From: Sarcocystis neurona
Lineage: Eukaryota > Apicomplexa > Conoidasida > Eucoccidiorida > Sarcocystidae
Direction of reading: 5' to 3'
DNA: 64,000 nucleotides
Assembly: GCA_000727475.1 (NCBI GenBank)
Contig: KL647294.1
Location: 2,040,809-2,104,808, forward strand
Shown here: piece by piece, positions 34,435 through 46,020 of the stretch
How the letters are laid out: each line of letters begins with the position of its first letter
How positions within the stretch are numbered: the stretch's first letter is position 1
Notes under the pieces: model-generated
Told to the model about the DNA's origin: nothing
Databases searched by the model: none
The model's input: only the letters and a program-made list of their open reading frames with translations
Position numbers and translations under genes: made by a program

Positions 34435-37400
34435 CTGCGCGCGCGCATTAAATATTCACACCAATACTCCTTTTTCTTTTTGACTTCCCTTCAACAGAAA
34501 TAGACGCTCGCAAAATAAAAAGTCCATCTAAACACGTACACACGGATGCGTCCCACGACATACCGAGAAAGGCAGAGACACAGCGAGACACGGAGACAGC
34601 GAGACACACAGAGGGAGCAAGAGGGAGACACGCAGACTCTGATGCACATATATATACAGATATATATATATATATGTGGTTAGATATAGATATATGGATA
34701 GATAGAGACACATATACAAGGCAGCGAAGATGTATAGACATACACAGCAGACAGGTGAACAGCAACACAGAGAGAGACACAGAGAAAGAGATCTGGGCAG
34801 AGATATAAAAGGACAAATGCATGCGATAAGGCGTATATATGCCCGCGGCTTGTTGTAGATGGAGAGAGACACACATACACTGGCGTGGAGACTTATATGT
34901 ACTGCAGGACAAACAAGAAGAGATACGGGTGCCCCCATGCTGAAAAAGGGACTTTCTACATGTATAGAGGCAACCTCCTAGACGTAGGCGCGAGGACAAA
35001 CACATATATATACGCACGTGTATTCATATACATATACGTCTATATATACATATATATACGCATAGGTCCATACATGTGCGTGTGTGTGCACTGCAGATCA
35101 AGACACACTGCTGCTGATCTACAGATACGTGTACATTGATTTTTTTCTGTGTAAGAAGTCCTCTACACATTTGTTGTCTTTGAAGAATTGCCGGAAAAGA
35201 GAGAGAAAGCCTTTTCCACACACTTTCGTGTTGACGAGTATGTGTACGTATGAAAAAAAGTGTACACATCGGGACTGGACTGCCATACGTAGATTTACAC
35301 GAATGTGCATGCACATATTCATATACAAATGTATACATATATACACATAGCTATACTCACGTCTCTGCGCACCTACACAAGCATACAACATATACATATA
35401 TGTAGAGAGAGAGGGAGAGAAAGGCGAGTCTCTATCTGCAGCAAACATAATGCTATAATATCACACATACATATCCGCACATGTATATGTCCACGCTTCT
35501 CTTCTCCCCACACCTTCTATGCAGGCCCCTGTATATACATATACATGGAGAGGGTTCCATCGGGAGAGAAGAAGCAGAAGGAGGGGACGGACGAGAAGAA
35601 GAAGAAGGAAGAAATAACAGGACGCCGAAGAAGAAGAAGAAGTGGAGGCCAAAAAGGAAGACGACAATGGGAGGGCGGGGAGACAAAGGAGACCCAGCGG
35701 GTTACGAGTCGCAGCGAAGGGCCGAAGAAGAGCCGCGTCAGAGAAGCAGCAGCACGACAAGAGAAGAAGACGAAGAAGAAGAGGAGAAGAAATGGAAAGG
35801 GAAAAGTCTGACAACGGCTGGGGGAGGCCGGGGGAGGGGGAGATACAAATATATACATGGCGGTGTTCACTCGAACGGGGGGGGGGGGACGAAGAGACGG
35901 AGAAGAAAAGGAGTCCGCGGAAAAAGAGAGGAAGAGAAGCAGCACGGAGAAAAAGACTCGCAAAGAAGTTCTCACCAGGTCATCGTATCCGGCGAGAAGT
36001 GAGAGATTTAAAGGACTCAGCGCTGCATCGTACAGGTGGTCATCCATGTCCTTCAGACTCATATACCTGCAGCAAATATTCAACCACACCCATACATATA
36101 TATGAATGTGTAATGGATATGAATTCAGTTGTATACATACATGCATGTACAAGTACATACACACAAGTGTAATGACACACACACTTTTTCTTCCCCTCCT
36201 CTCCATATATATATAATAATAGATAGATAGATATAGATATAGATAGATATAGATATAGATAGATAGATATAGATAGATATAGATATAGATAGATGGATAT
36301 AGATAGATAGATATAGATAGATATAGATATAGATAGATAGATATAGATAGACAGATATATGTAGATACAGATAGATAGATAGAATATAGATAGCTACACA
36401 GAATAGATAGATAGATATAGAGAGATATAGATAGATATAGTTAGACAGATTGATCGGATAGATAGATATAGATAGATATAGATATATGTAGATATAGATA
36501 GATAGAATATAGATAGATACACACAATAGATAGATAGATACAGATAGGTAGATACACACACCAATACAAACCTTGTTATATACGTAGACTGCATACATAT
36601 ACTCGCATATATATATTTGTTGTTGGATACGTAGGCCTACGAATATATACGAATGCGAGATGTGTATATATAAGTATATATGTGTATAAACACACATACG
36701 TTTTTCTTTCCCTCTTCTCCATGTATATATATAATACTAATGTACAGCTGTTATATACGTATGCTGCATACATATATATATATATATATATTGTTGGATA
36801 CGTAAGCGTACGAATATATATGTACGAGAAACTTATATATATACATATATGTATATAGACATACACTTTTTCCCCCCTCTTCTCGATACATATGTATATC
36901 GGTATAATAGATGCACAGACCCCTCCTTACATAGCGTGTTATACCCCTAGACTGCATATTCACATATATATACGTAGTTGGACACTTAAGCCTAGCAACG
37001 CATACACGCATGCAGAATTCGTATATATAAATACGTACGAATTCTGTGTATATATACAGATACGTACGTAGTATATATGTTGAGAAGTAGCTGGAGAGGG
37101 GGAAGAGACACATCCCCGGCGTATACAAGAGAGTATGTGCTCACGAGAAAGAAAGCAGGAAGAGCAGCAGATAGAAAAGCAGGAAATTGAAGGAGGAGGA
37201 CGTCGTGAAAGGTGGTCGTTGCACTGGCGAGAAAAGAAAAAAAAAAGAGTGCGGAGGAGAAGAGGACAACAACGCACCCGCGAGTCTGCATGCAAAAAAC
37301 TTCACCGGAAGAAATTACAGAAGATTTGCATCTGCATTCTATACAGAGAAGAGAAGAAAGACACATGAACAGATATATACGAGGATATTCATTAATAATA

Positions 37401-39476
37401 CACATACACACATACACATATATATATAGGCACAAATATGTAATGAAACGGAAAGACAGCCATATATATATATATATATATAGTGAGACAAAGAGAGACT
37501 GGGAGAAACACATATATATACTAATGAAGATATACATATATGTATGGATAAGAAAAGAGAGATAGAACGACATAGAGAGAAAAAGAGAGGAAAACAGGTA
37601 TAGGACAATATATAACAAACATATACATATATACGTGAATAAAAACATACGAATAGAAAGACAGAGGGAGAGAAAGCCAGAAACTCAGGTATATAATGAT
37701 ATATAATAAAGACGTATATGTATGGGAAAACACATATGGATAGAAAGACAGAGAGAAAAAGAGAGAAACAGAGGGAAAAGTACGTAGTGGCCCAGGACGT
37801 CGACATGATACCCATCATCGACATATATACATCTATTTATATGTGTATACATATATGTGTTTACATATAGATATACGTATATGTACATGCGTCTGAATAT
37901 GTGTATATATATATATGGAGGGAAAGGAGAACTGTCGGTAGGGACAAATGTACCACAGATGGCGGGGAAAAAGAAAATCGTACGTGGCGTCGCGTATGGA
38001 ATTTTGCGCTGCTGCTTTGGCAGCTGCCGAGACGATCACGTCCTCCTCTGCGCAGAGTCTCCACTCCTCTCTGCTGCCCTGCATATGGTACACCTGCAAT
38101 AACAGCAGCAGCAGCAACAGCAGCAAGACAAGCAAATTACTAGCAGCAGCAGCAGCAATCATTTTACGACTTCCGGCAGAAGCAGCAAGAGCAGCAGCAA
38201 GAGTAGCAGCAGGAGCCGAGCAGCAGCAGCAGCAGACCAGCAGCCACCGGGAGCAAAAGTGATGATCCGCCCGAAGAGCAGCATACGCAGCAGCAGCACT
38301 AGCACTCGCACTTATTACGCATTGCAACACACATATCTATCACATACACATAGAGAGAGAGATACGCAGAGAAACTGTGTGTGTGTATATATATATGTGT
38401 ATCAAGCCGTATACATGTATATCCATGTACAGATATACACATATATATATAGGTAGCAGCAGGAGGAGGAGCTGCGCAGCAGAAGCAACAACAACAGCTT
38501 TTTCAAAGAAGACATGCAGCAGCAAAAACAAGTCAAGAGACGCAGGCGCTTCGGCCAGAGCTCCGAAGCCCCAGCAAGGATATGGCTAGCAGCAGGGAAG
38601 GCAGCACCAGGGAAGAACTGCCCAGTAGCAGCAGGAGCAGCCAGAGACAGAGACACGGCACCAAAGAGGCAACAGCACCAGCAGCAGCAAGAATGAAAAG
38701 ACGTCGGATATGAGGCAGCGCAGGCCGAGGAAAACGACAAGATGCAGCAGCAGCAGCAGCCGAAGATTTTGTCAGGAACAGCAGCAGCGAACTGCGTCGA
38801 GTTAGTCATTAATATACCAGCAGCTGCTAGTCCCCTCACAAGGAGGAGAAGCACCAGCACAGCAGCAGCAGCAGCACAACAGCAGCAGCGGCAGCCAAGT
38901 TTCCCCCGCACCAAACAGTCAAAATCTACTCTCTCTGTTCTCTTCCCCACCACTGCCACGTATGTTGTCCACCTATTTCCCACATACATATATAAACATA
39001 TACAAGAGACGTACGTATTTACGAGAATACATATACATACAACCTACATTCAATACACGTATGTATTCACGAATATACATTTATATACAAATATACATTT
39101 ATATATATACATATATGTATACTATACACCCTGAGGTGTCACTGTATATGTGTACTATGCATTTACATATATTTATATATATGTATATATATATATATAT
39201 ACGTATACACGTATATAAACATATACATGTATACAGGTAGATATATATATATATATGTACATATGTGTGTATATGTGTAAATACATGTATATCTGTCTTT
39301 TTGAATATATGTTAAACACATAGTGAGGTAGCACTGCAGCTGTGCGTAAAACTCCTAGACACGCATATATATATATATATATATAGATGTATATATACAT
39401 GTAGGTATGTATATGTACATATGTATAAGGACAGGAAGTATTCGTCGAAAGGGAGATACAGCGAGTGAGAGATAGA

Positions 39477-39508
<32 letters not shown>

Positions 39509-42500
39509 AAGGGAGAGAGAAAGGGAGAAAGAAAGCAGAGTGTGTGCGTGTGTGTGAGTTTTTTTATTTGTGTAGATGTCGCTAGTTGAGGACTGCGGCA
39601 GTAGTGAAAACGAGGTGGACGGAAAGGAGAAGAAATGCAGCGTCTCGTTGGCAGAGGAGACGGTGAAGAAGGATGGCCCCTGCGCCGGGTTCTACCAGCA
39701 CAAAAAAATAAATTCATAAACATTCTCCTACGCGACGCACACACATCTGCTGCCATCTTGCTGCTGCTGCGATTTTGCTGCTGCTGCAATTTTGCTGCTG
39801 CTGCCACCTTCCTGGTGTTGCAGTTTTGCTGCTGCTGCTCTCCAGTGAAAGGCAAGGCGGCGTAGGACCTGCGAACTCTGCTGGGGATGGTCTCACTGAG
39901 ACACTGCTGGTGCATACGCTGCTGCTGTTGCTGAGAAACCATCTGCTGCTGCTGCTGAGAAGCGACCTTCTGCTGCTGGTGCTGCTGCCGCTAAGAAAGG
40001 ACCTGCTGCTGCCGAGAAGCCCTCTGCTGCTGCTGCTGCTGAGAGGCGACCTGCTCCTGCTGCTGAGACAGCTGCTGCTGCTGAGAGACGATCTGCTGCC
40101 GCTGCTGAGAAACGAAATTCTGCGGGTAGTGCTGCTGCTGCGACCCCTGCAACTGCTGCCGGTGAAGAGGCTGCTGCTCGGACTGCTATCGCGTCTGTTG
40201 CACGTGTTGCTGCGGCGATGGACCCAGCTCCTCCCGCTGGCGCTCTCTAGGCACTGCAACTGCTTTTCTTCCTCCTGCTGCTGTTGCACCTGCTGCGTAC
40301 CAACAGCCGAAACTTGATACCTCTTTGCTCATAAATATTTATATATGGACACACGTGTACGACTGAGACTCATATGAGAGAAAATTCTACGGTTTCTTCC
40401 TCTGTTTCTCTCTCTGTCTCCCTTTCCATATATATAGAGAGAGAGACAGATACAGGCGTATATACAGACACACACAGCGGGATAATCTTCGCGGGACTTA
40501 CGCATGCAACCGAGGACGGAGACGCGGCATGCGGCGGCACTACCCCGTCTTTGCTGCCGCCTTGCGCGTGGGCAGTTTCATCGGCAGCAGCAACAAGACG
40601 ACGCATCTGCAGCTGCAGACCAGACACACCCCACGTACACAAAAGCAGCGGCACGGGTCCTACACCTCACACAGCAGCAGCAATGCCCAACTAACCAGGG
40701 GAAACAACCACCGCAGGCGAGCAGCAGCACGGCAACAGCAGCCCCAGCAGCAGCAGCAGCCGCGGCCAACAGCACCAACCATGGGCAACAGGAGTGACCA
40801 CGCGCAACAGCAGCAACCGCGGGCAACAGCAGCAACCGCGGGCAACAGCAGCAGGAGCAGTACCGGCAACAGAAGCAAGTGGAACAGCAGCGACAGCAAC
40901 ATAAAAAAACTGCAGCAGCACTGCAGCCACGTCAGCAGCGGTGAAGGCAGCAGCAGGAGCCACCAAAGCAACACTACACAGAGCCGTAAAAGCAGCAGGA
41001 GCGATTGCCTCGCGAGTCCTTCGCTTCCTCGTGTTATGGAGCAGGAGCTGTTACGCACATATATATACATATATACACATACAGGTATACGTCTGTCCCT
41101 CTCTCTATATATATCTCTATATATATATAGTTAACATCGGCCTCTCTTTCTCTCTTTTAATACATACTTACACACATACATGTATATATACGTGTATGTG
41201 TACTAGTATACACCTGTCTCTCTCTTCCTCTACATATCCATACATATGTACATATATCTATACATACACGTATATGTCTACCAGGATACATCTCTCTCTA
41301 TATATATATATATATGTACACGAGTATATATGTGTTTCTCTCTATCATCCTTCTTTATACATCTACCTGCACGTGGGGTGCAGCCGCCCCAAGTGTGATG
41401 GATACTTGAAATTTTTCAACCAGGCAAAACCTTTTTTTCCGCCTCTGTTTATCCCAGTCCGCCTTCTCTTTCTTTTCTTCGCAGGCGTTGCTACACATAC
41501 ACATATACATGTGTATGGGTATTTGCCGATCTCCTACCCAAATTCCCTTTCTGTTGTCTCTCCTTCTCCCAGTCCTCCTTTTCTTTGTGCGCATGCATTT
41601 CGACACACGTGCGTACATTTGCCTCTTTAATAGAGACGTGGATGTATACATATTTAATATACGTACCTGCGTGAAGAGACGGGAAATCTGGTCTGGAGGC
41701 CACCCTACACACGTGTGCAGGTGTAAATAACGCAGGCGCTGCATGCGTGTGATATATACTAGCGACACTCCGCGCGCCTCAAGAGAGGGAGAGAATGGGA
41801 GAGAAAGAACAACAGAGAGAGAAATAGAAGACAGAAAAAGACTACGCATATCTTATACGCACATAAAGGGAGAAGGCCTATGCTATACACACATACATAT
41901 ACATAGAGACAGACAGACAGAACGAGGCAGGGAGTGAGTGTATGCTATATATGTGTATAGAGAGAGCGCGAGAGCATATGTTCCACATATGTATAGATGC
42001 ACAGAAACAGAGGGCATATAGAGGGACGGACAAAGTGGGATCGTATGCTCTGTACATATATATATATACGTGTAGAGACACAGAGAGAGACAGCGTGTGC
42101 CTTACATATATGTGGATAGAGAGGGGCAGACAGAGAGGGGAAGCGTATGCTGCATATGTAGAGAGACGGAGAGCGTACGTTGTAGAGGGACAGGGAGAAA
42201 GATAGAGAGGTAGACAGTGAGAGACAGGAGACAGAGGAAAAGCACACGCTACACGTATATATACATATTTATATGTATATGCAGAGATAGAGAGAGAGAG
42301 AAAGGGAGCACGTGCTAAAGGTGGTGTTACGCAGAGAGAAGGGAGTCCTCGAAAACAGCAGAAGAACGTACCATGCAGAGAAGTGCGTCGGGGTAGCGCT
42401 GTTGGACGGTTGCAGCAGCAGCTAATGCTACGGCAGTCGGCTGGGCGGCTGCTGCTGCTTCATCAGGGAGCAGCACGTCGCAGTGATAGTACCCGAGAAT

Positions 42501-45500
42501 TTGCAGTCTTTCCTCGGTATCCTTCTCCTGTTCTGGCTCTTCATCTTTCTCTTCTTCCTTTGCTTCGGCCTGCGTGCTGCTGCTGCTCTCTCCTGCCCAC
42601 GACGCGCCTCCAGCGCCAGCGCTGCTCCCGCTGCTGCTCTTCCCCACCGGAGAGGCACTGCTGCTCCTTCTTTCCGTGTCTGCGCTGTTGCTGCTGCCGC
42701 CGCTGCTGCTGCTGCTGTGGCTGTCGCCGCTGTTGCTGCCGCCGTGGCTGTCGCTGCTGCTGCTGCTGCCGTGGCTGTCGCTGCTGCTGCTGCTGCCGTG
42801 GCTGTCCCTGCTGCTACTGCTGCCGTGGCTGTCGCTGCTGCTGCGGTGGCCGTCGCAGCTGCTGCTGCTTCCTTCCTTCTCCCTGCTCCCCACTTCCCTT
42901 TTCTCCCTCGCTTCCCCACACGCGTTTCCCGCTGCCCCGCAGGCGGCACTGGCCTCGCTCCTGCTGCAGCCGCTGCTGCGCTCTCTCCGCGTGCTGCTGC
43001 GGCTCCGACGGAGTATGCCGCCCGCTCGCACTTCGTCCACCTACACGAGCGCCAGAAGCACAGCAACAACAACTCATATACTTCCTCAGTCAAGCTGGTC
43101 CACACATATACATATACATACATATCAGACAGAGGAAGAGCTAGAGAGGAGAAAAAGTGTACACACATATTTATACCTAATAGATAAGGAAGACTATCTC
43201 TACCTATACATATATATGTGCATAGACAAATATGTACACTTATATGGAGGTATTGAAGAGACAGAGAGCGAAAGATGGTGTATGTATGTTTTCATACATA
43301 GAGTAGATTAAAAGAAGCATCTGTATGTATATGTTATATATATATAGACATATGTATGTCATAGAGACGGAGAGAGAGCAAGTGAACGTACAAGGTCATC
43401 CATAATAGAGAAAAAGCGTGTCTGCATGTGCGTGTGTGTCAGCATATATGGAGAGAGAGGCGTATGCGATCTACTTAGACATACACATATATATATATGT
43501 ATGTAAACAGAGAGAGAGGTGCGGGCGACCTACTTATTTGCGTATATATATATATATATAAAGAGAGGGACGGGCGATCTATTTATATATATACATATAT
43601 GCATATAAAGAGAGAGAGAGAAGTGCCTGCGATCTACGTACACGTATATACGTACAGAGAGGCAGAGAGGTACGGGTCATCTACTTATATATATATATAT
43701 ATACATGTATAGGAGGAGAGAGAACGAGGTGCCTGCAATCTGCTTATATGTATATATACATATAGAGAGAAGGAGAGGTGCCTGCGATATATATATATAT
43801 GTATATAAAGAGAAAGAGACAGGTGCCTGCGACATATATATATATATGTATATAGAGAGAAGGAGGGGTGCCTGCGATATATATATATATATATATATAC
43901 ATATATGTATATAAAGAGAAAGAGACAGGTGCCTGCGATCTGCTTATATATATATATACATATAGAGAGAAGGAGAGGTGCCTGCGATATATATATACAT
44001 ATATGTATATAAAGAGAAAGAGACAAGTGCGTGGGATCTGCGTGTGTACACCGAGAGACAGGAGGACAGGAAAAGAAAGAGAGGTGCGCGCGACCTCCTT
44101 TTCTTTGTCTCTCTCTCTATATATCCATATATATATATACATACAGGGAGAGAGAGGATAAGAAAGGCAGTGAAGAAGGAAGAGAGGATGAGGAAGATAT
44201 ATAAGAGAAAGAAAGGAAAACAAGGACATATATATAGATTGGTGTGTTCTTGTGTGCTGGCACATGGAAGAAACTGTGGAAGACGGCACCAGTGTAGGTG
44301 GGTGGACGTATGTGTCCGAAGGAAGTGTGGTAGAGAGACGGAGAGGGGGCGAGGGAGAGAAAGCGAGGAAGAACAGAAAAGGCGGAAAAGACGAAAAGAG
44401 AGGACCAGCGAGAAGGGCAGAATGGACAGAAGAGAAGAGGAGAGACACGGACACACACACACAGAGAGAGACACACACACAGAGGGACACAGGGAGAGAG
44501 GAAAACTCTATAAGATACAGCAGCGCCGCACGTCACGCACATATATATATATATATATGTATGCCAATGCATGTATGTACTTCTGAAGACGCCCTCGTAC
44601 TTGAGTAGGACCGCGTAGGAGAAGCAGAGGAGGGAAAAGGTGGGGAGGCCAGCCACAGAGCGATGAGGAGCCGCAGACAGGGCAGGGGCACCTCTCGCCA
44701 CGTCGACAGCAGCTCATCCAGAGAAGCAGCAGCCAGCACGACACGCAGCCGCAGATCTGTCGCACATGCACGCGGGAGGGAGAGCCACGGAAAGGAGGGG
44801 AGAAACGAAGGGGAGAGCGGAGCGCAACAGAGACGGAGAGAGGAGCAGCAGCTCCGCGTGGCTCCGCATGGAGAAGAGGCAGCGACGCAGCGCATGCGAG
44901 AGAGAAGTTGCAGGGGGCACACAGCAGGGAGGCGGAGAACGAGCGAGAGGCGGACATACGACCCGACGCAGGAACGGCTGTCTACACACACAGGTGTACT
45001 ACACACAAAGGACGTGCATGCGGGAAAGGAGCAGGAAGGAAGAGGAAGAGAGAAGCTGTGGCCCAGCAGAAGGTGGCTGCATGCGGAAAGTTCTGGTGGT
45101 TCGCATTTTCGGGAGACGCACGCGCGGGGAGGGCGCGCACAACGTGCTGCGCGAGAATGGCACGCATGCAAGTGGAGAGCGATAAAAAGGGCGCGCGTTT
45201 TCCTCGTTCGTGAGTGCAGAGGAGGATGGCGACAGGGCAGGGTGCAGGAGCCGAAAAAGGGGACACAAACAGAAGCAGAGAGAGACGCGTGGAACGACCC
45301 CCGCCGCCCCGCGCAGCTCCTCGAAACGGCTCCGCTGGGGGGCGAGAACTCATGCAGCAGCGTGGCAGCAAAAACGCAGGCGCGCGGCAGAGAGACGTGG
45401 AGAGGTACCTCCATAACGCCTCCGGGCCAGAGAGAAGTTCAGAGAGACAGACGCAGCCGAGAAAAAAGTGAGATGCATGCACGTGTACGAAGAAGACCCT

Positions 45501-46020
45501 GCTGTTCTCTTCGAAAGTGTCCTACCAGGTCGAACGCGCAGCCAAGCATCGGCGAAAGTATGTACGAGTGAAAAAGCGGCACAACATCTGTGCAAAGCAT
45601 CAACTGCTGCTTTTCCCCATGCTGCTGCTCTACCTGCTGCTGTTGCTGCTCTTTCAGCTGCTGCTGCTCTATCTGCTGTTGCTGCTCTTTCTGCTGTTGC
45701 TGCTCTCTCTGCAGCTGCCCTTTCTGCTGCTGTTGTTTCTCCTTCTCCTTTTCCCCTGGGTGACACGAGGTTGCTGCTGCTGCAGGAAGGAGGAGTGTCT
45801 CGCTGTGTGTCGCTTTCTCTCCTCCCGTGTGTAGCAGGCGGCTCTTTTCTCCGCTGCCGCTGCTGCTCCTCCTTCTCCTCCCGCTGTAAGAGATACGCCG
45901 TCCAAGAAGAATCCCGTTTACTGCGTCTTGTGTGTGTTTCATTGCATGCATCACCATTTTGGCATAGGCGACAGCTGTGAAGGCCACCACCGGCCCCGCA
46001 GCTCGATCTTTCCCCTCCAT
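34351..46020 (-). CDS. EMC8: EMC8/EMC9-like ER membrane complex subunit, 6 exons
   Basis: Model: complement of 34351-34434, 35976-36066, 37984-38093, 40502-40606, 42372-43040 and 45526-46020, 1,554 nt, 517 aa. EMC8 and EMC9 are paralogous cytosolic MPN-fold subunits of the ER membrane complex, which inserts membrane proteins; other organisms have a single EMC8/9. Matching blocks: FTAVAYAKMVMHAMKHTQDA then VNGILLGRR (residues 16-44), CTDVVPLFHSYILSPML (about 148), LQILGYYHCDVLLPDEA with RYPDALLCM (about 345-388), VYHMQGSREEWRL, and MSLKDMDDHLYD. Intron phases 0, 0, 0, 2 and 0 all agree. Human EMC8 is 210 aa; here a Gln/Glu-rich run interrupts the first MPN half and a Ser-rich run of about 150 residues precedes LQILGYYH. 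No JAMM metal motif is seen, as in the family. Exon 3 and the last exon are the least secure. Confidence 0.87.
35976..36066 (-). CDS. EMC8: EMC8 exon 5: conserved C-terminal block
   Basis: Acceptor TTGCTGCAG. YMSLKDMDDHLYDAALSPLN and LSLLAGYDDL align to the 'LVDFDNHLDD' end of human EMC8. Donor CTG then GTGAGA. Without this splice the frame runs on as Phe/Ser/Pro-rich sequence to 35517, which looks non-coding. Confidence 0.85.
36205..36560. repeat. (TAGA)/(GATATA) microsatellite in EMC8 intron 5 to 4 region
   Basis: About 350 bp of interleaved TAGA and TAGATATAGA units just upstream (in gene direction) of exon 5. It is the longest tetranucleotide array in the window. Confidence 0.9.
37984..38093 (-). 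CDS. EMC8: EMC8 exon 4
   Basis: Acceptor TTATTGCAG after a CTG-rich tract. VYHMQGSREEWRLCAEED matches the 'VYE---RWR' strand of EMC8; AAAKAAAQNSIRDAT follows. It ends in phase 2 at a GTACGA donor, which pairs with the single completing base of exon 5. Confidence 0.82.
39455..39545. repeat. (GAGAGAAA)n microsatellite
   Basis: About ten copies of an 8-12 bp GAGAGAAA-type unit in an EMC8 intron, flanked by (TG)n. Confidence 0.8.
40502..40606 (-). CDS. EMC8: EMC8 exon 3 (edge at 40606 or 40612)
   Basis: Placed from a perfect GTAAGT donor after GTTGCATGC and two neighbouring CTGCAG acceptors, with phase 0 on both sides as the flanking exons require. The peptide (MRRLVAAADETAHAQGGSKD, then PHAASPSSVAC) fills the short gap before VYHM in human EMC8, but similarity is faint. 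Confidence 0.6.
42372..43040 (-). CDS. EMC8: EMC8 exon 2: Ser-rich insertion and second MPN half
   Basis: Acceptor CTCGTGTAG. VDEVRAGG continues the helix begun in exon 1. About 150 Ser/Gly/Asp-rich residues follow, including a repeated GSSSSSDSH unit, then LQILGYYHCDVLLPDEA, ALAAAATVQQRYPDALLCM and a GTACGT donor, phase 0. The SSDSH unit corresponds to a 24-27 bp DNA repeat at about 42725-42850. Confidence 0.88.
43490..44060. repeat. Minisatellite in EMC8 intron 1, unit about 50 bp
   Basis: Roughly eleven copies of a core GTGCCTGCGATCTACTTATA preceded by GAGAGAGA and followed by a TATATA block of varying length. Cores are visible near 43518, 43570, 43623, 43671, 43729, 43780, 43824, 43869, 43929, 43979 and 44027. 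The TA block length and the core both vary, so the units are not identical. Confidence 0.75.
45526..46020 (-). CDS. EMC8: EMC8 exon 1: first half of MPN-like domain
   Basis: ATG at 46020-46018 (MEGKDRAAGPVVAFTAVAYA). A GTG nine bases upstream is in frame but is not needed. A low-complexity stretch rich in Gln, Lys and Glu (about residues 50-140) splits the conserved NGILLGRR and CTDVVPLFHSYI blocks. Donor CTG then GTAGGA, phase 0. Confidence 0.9.

Noticed and set aside
35517..35975. Read-through of EMC8 exon 5 to a stop at 35517
   Set aside because: The extension is Phe/Ser/Pro-rich translation of a GAA/GAGG purine tract, and a good GTGAGA donor lies at the end of the conserved peptide.
39573..39719. 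47-codon plus-strand ORF (MSLVEDCGSSENEVDGKEKK) after a TTTGTGTAG acceptor-like site
   Set aside because: It looks protein-like, but lies within an EMC8 intron on the other strand, is very short and has no family resemblance.
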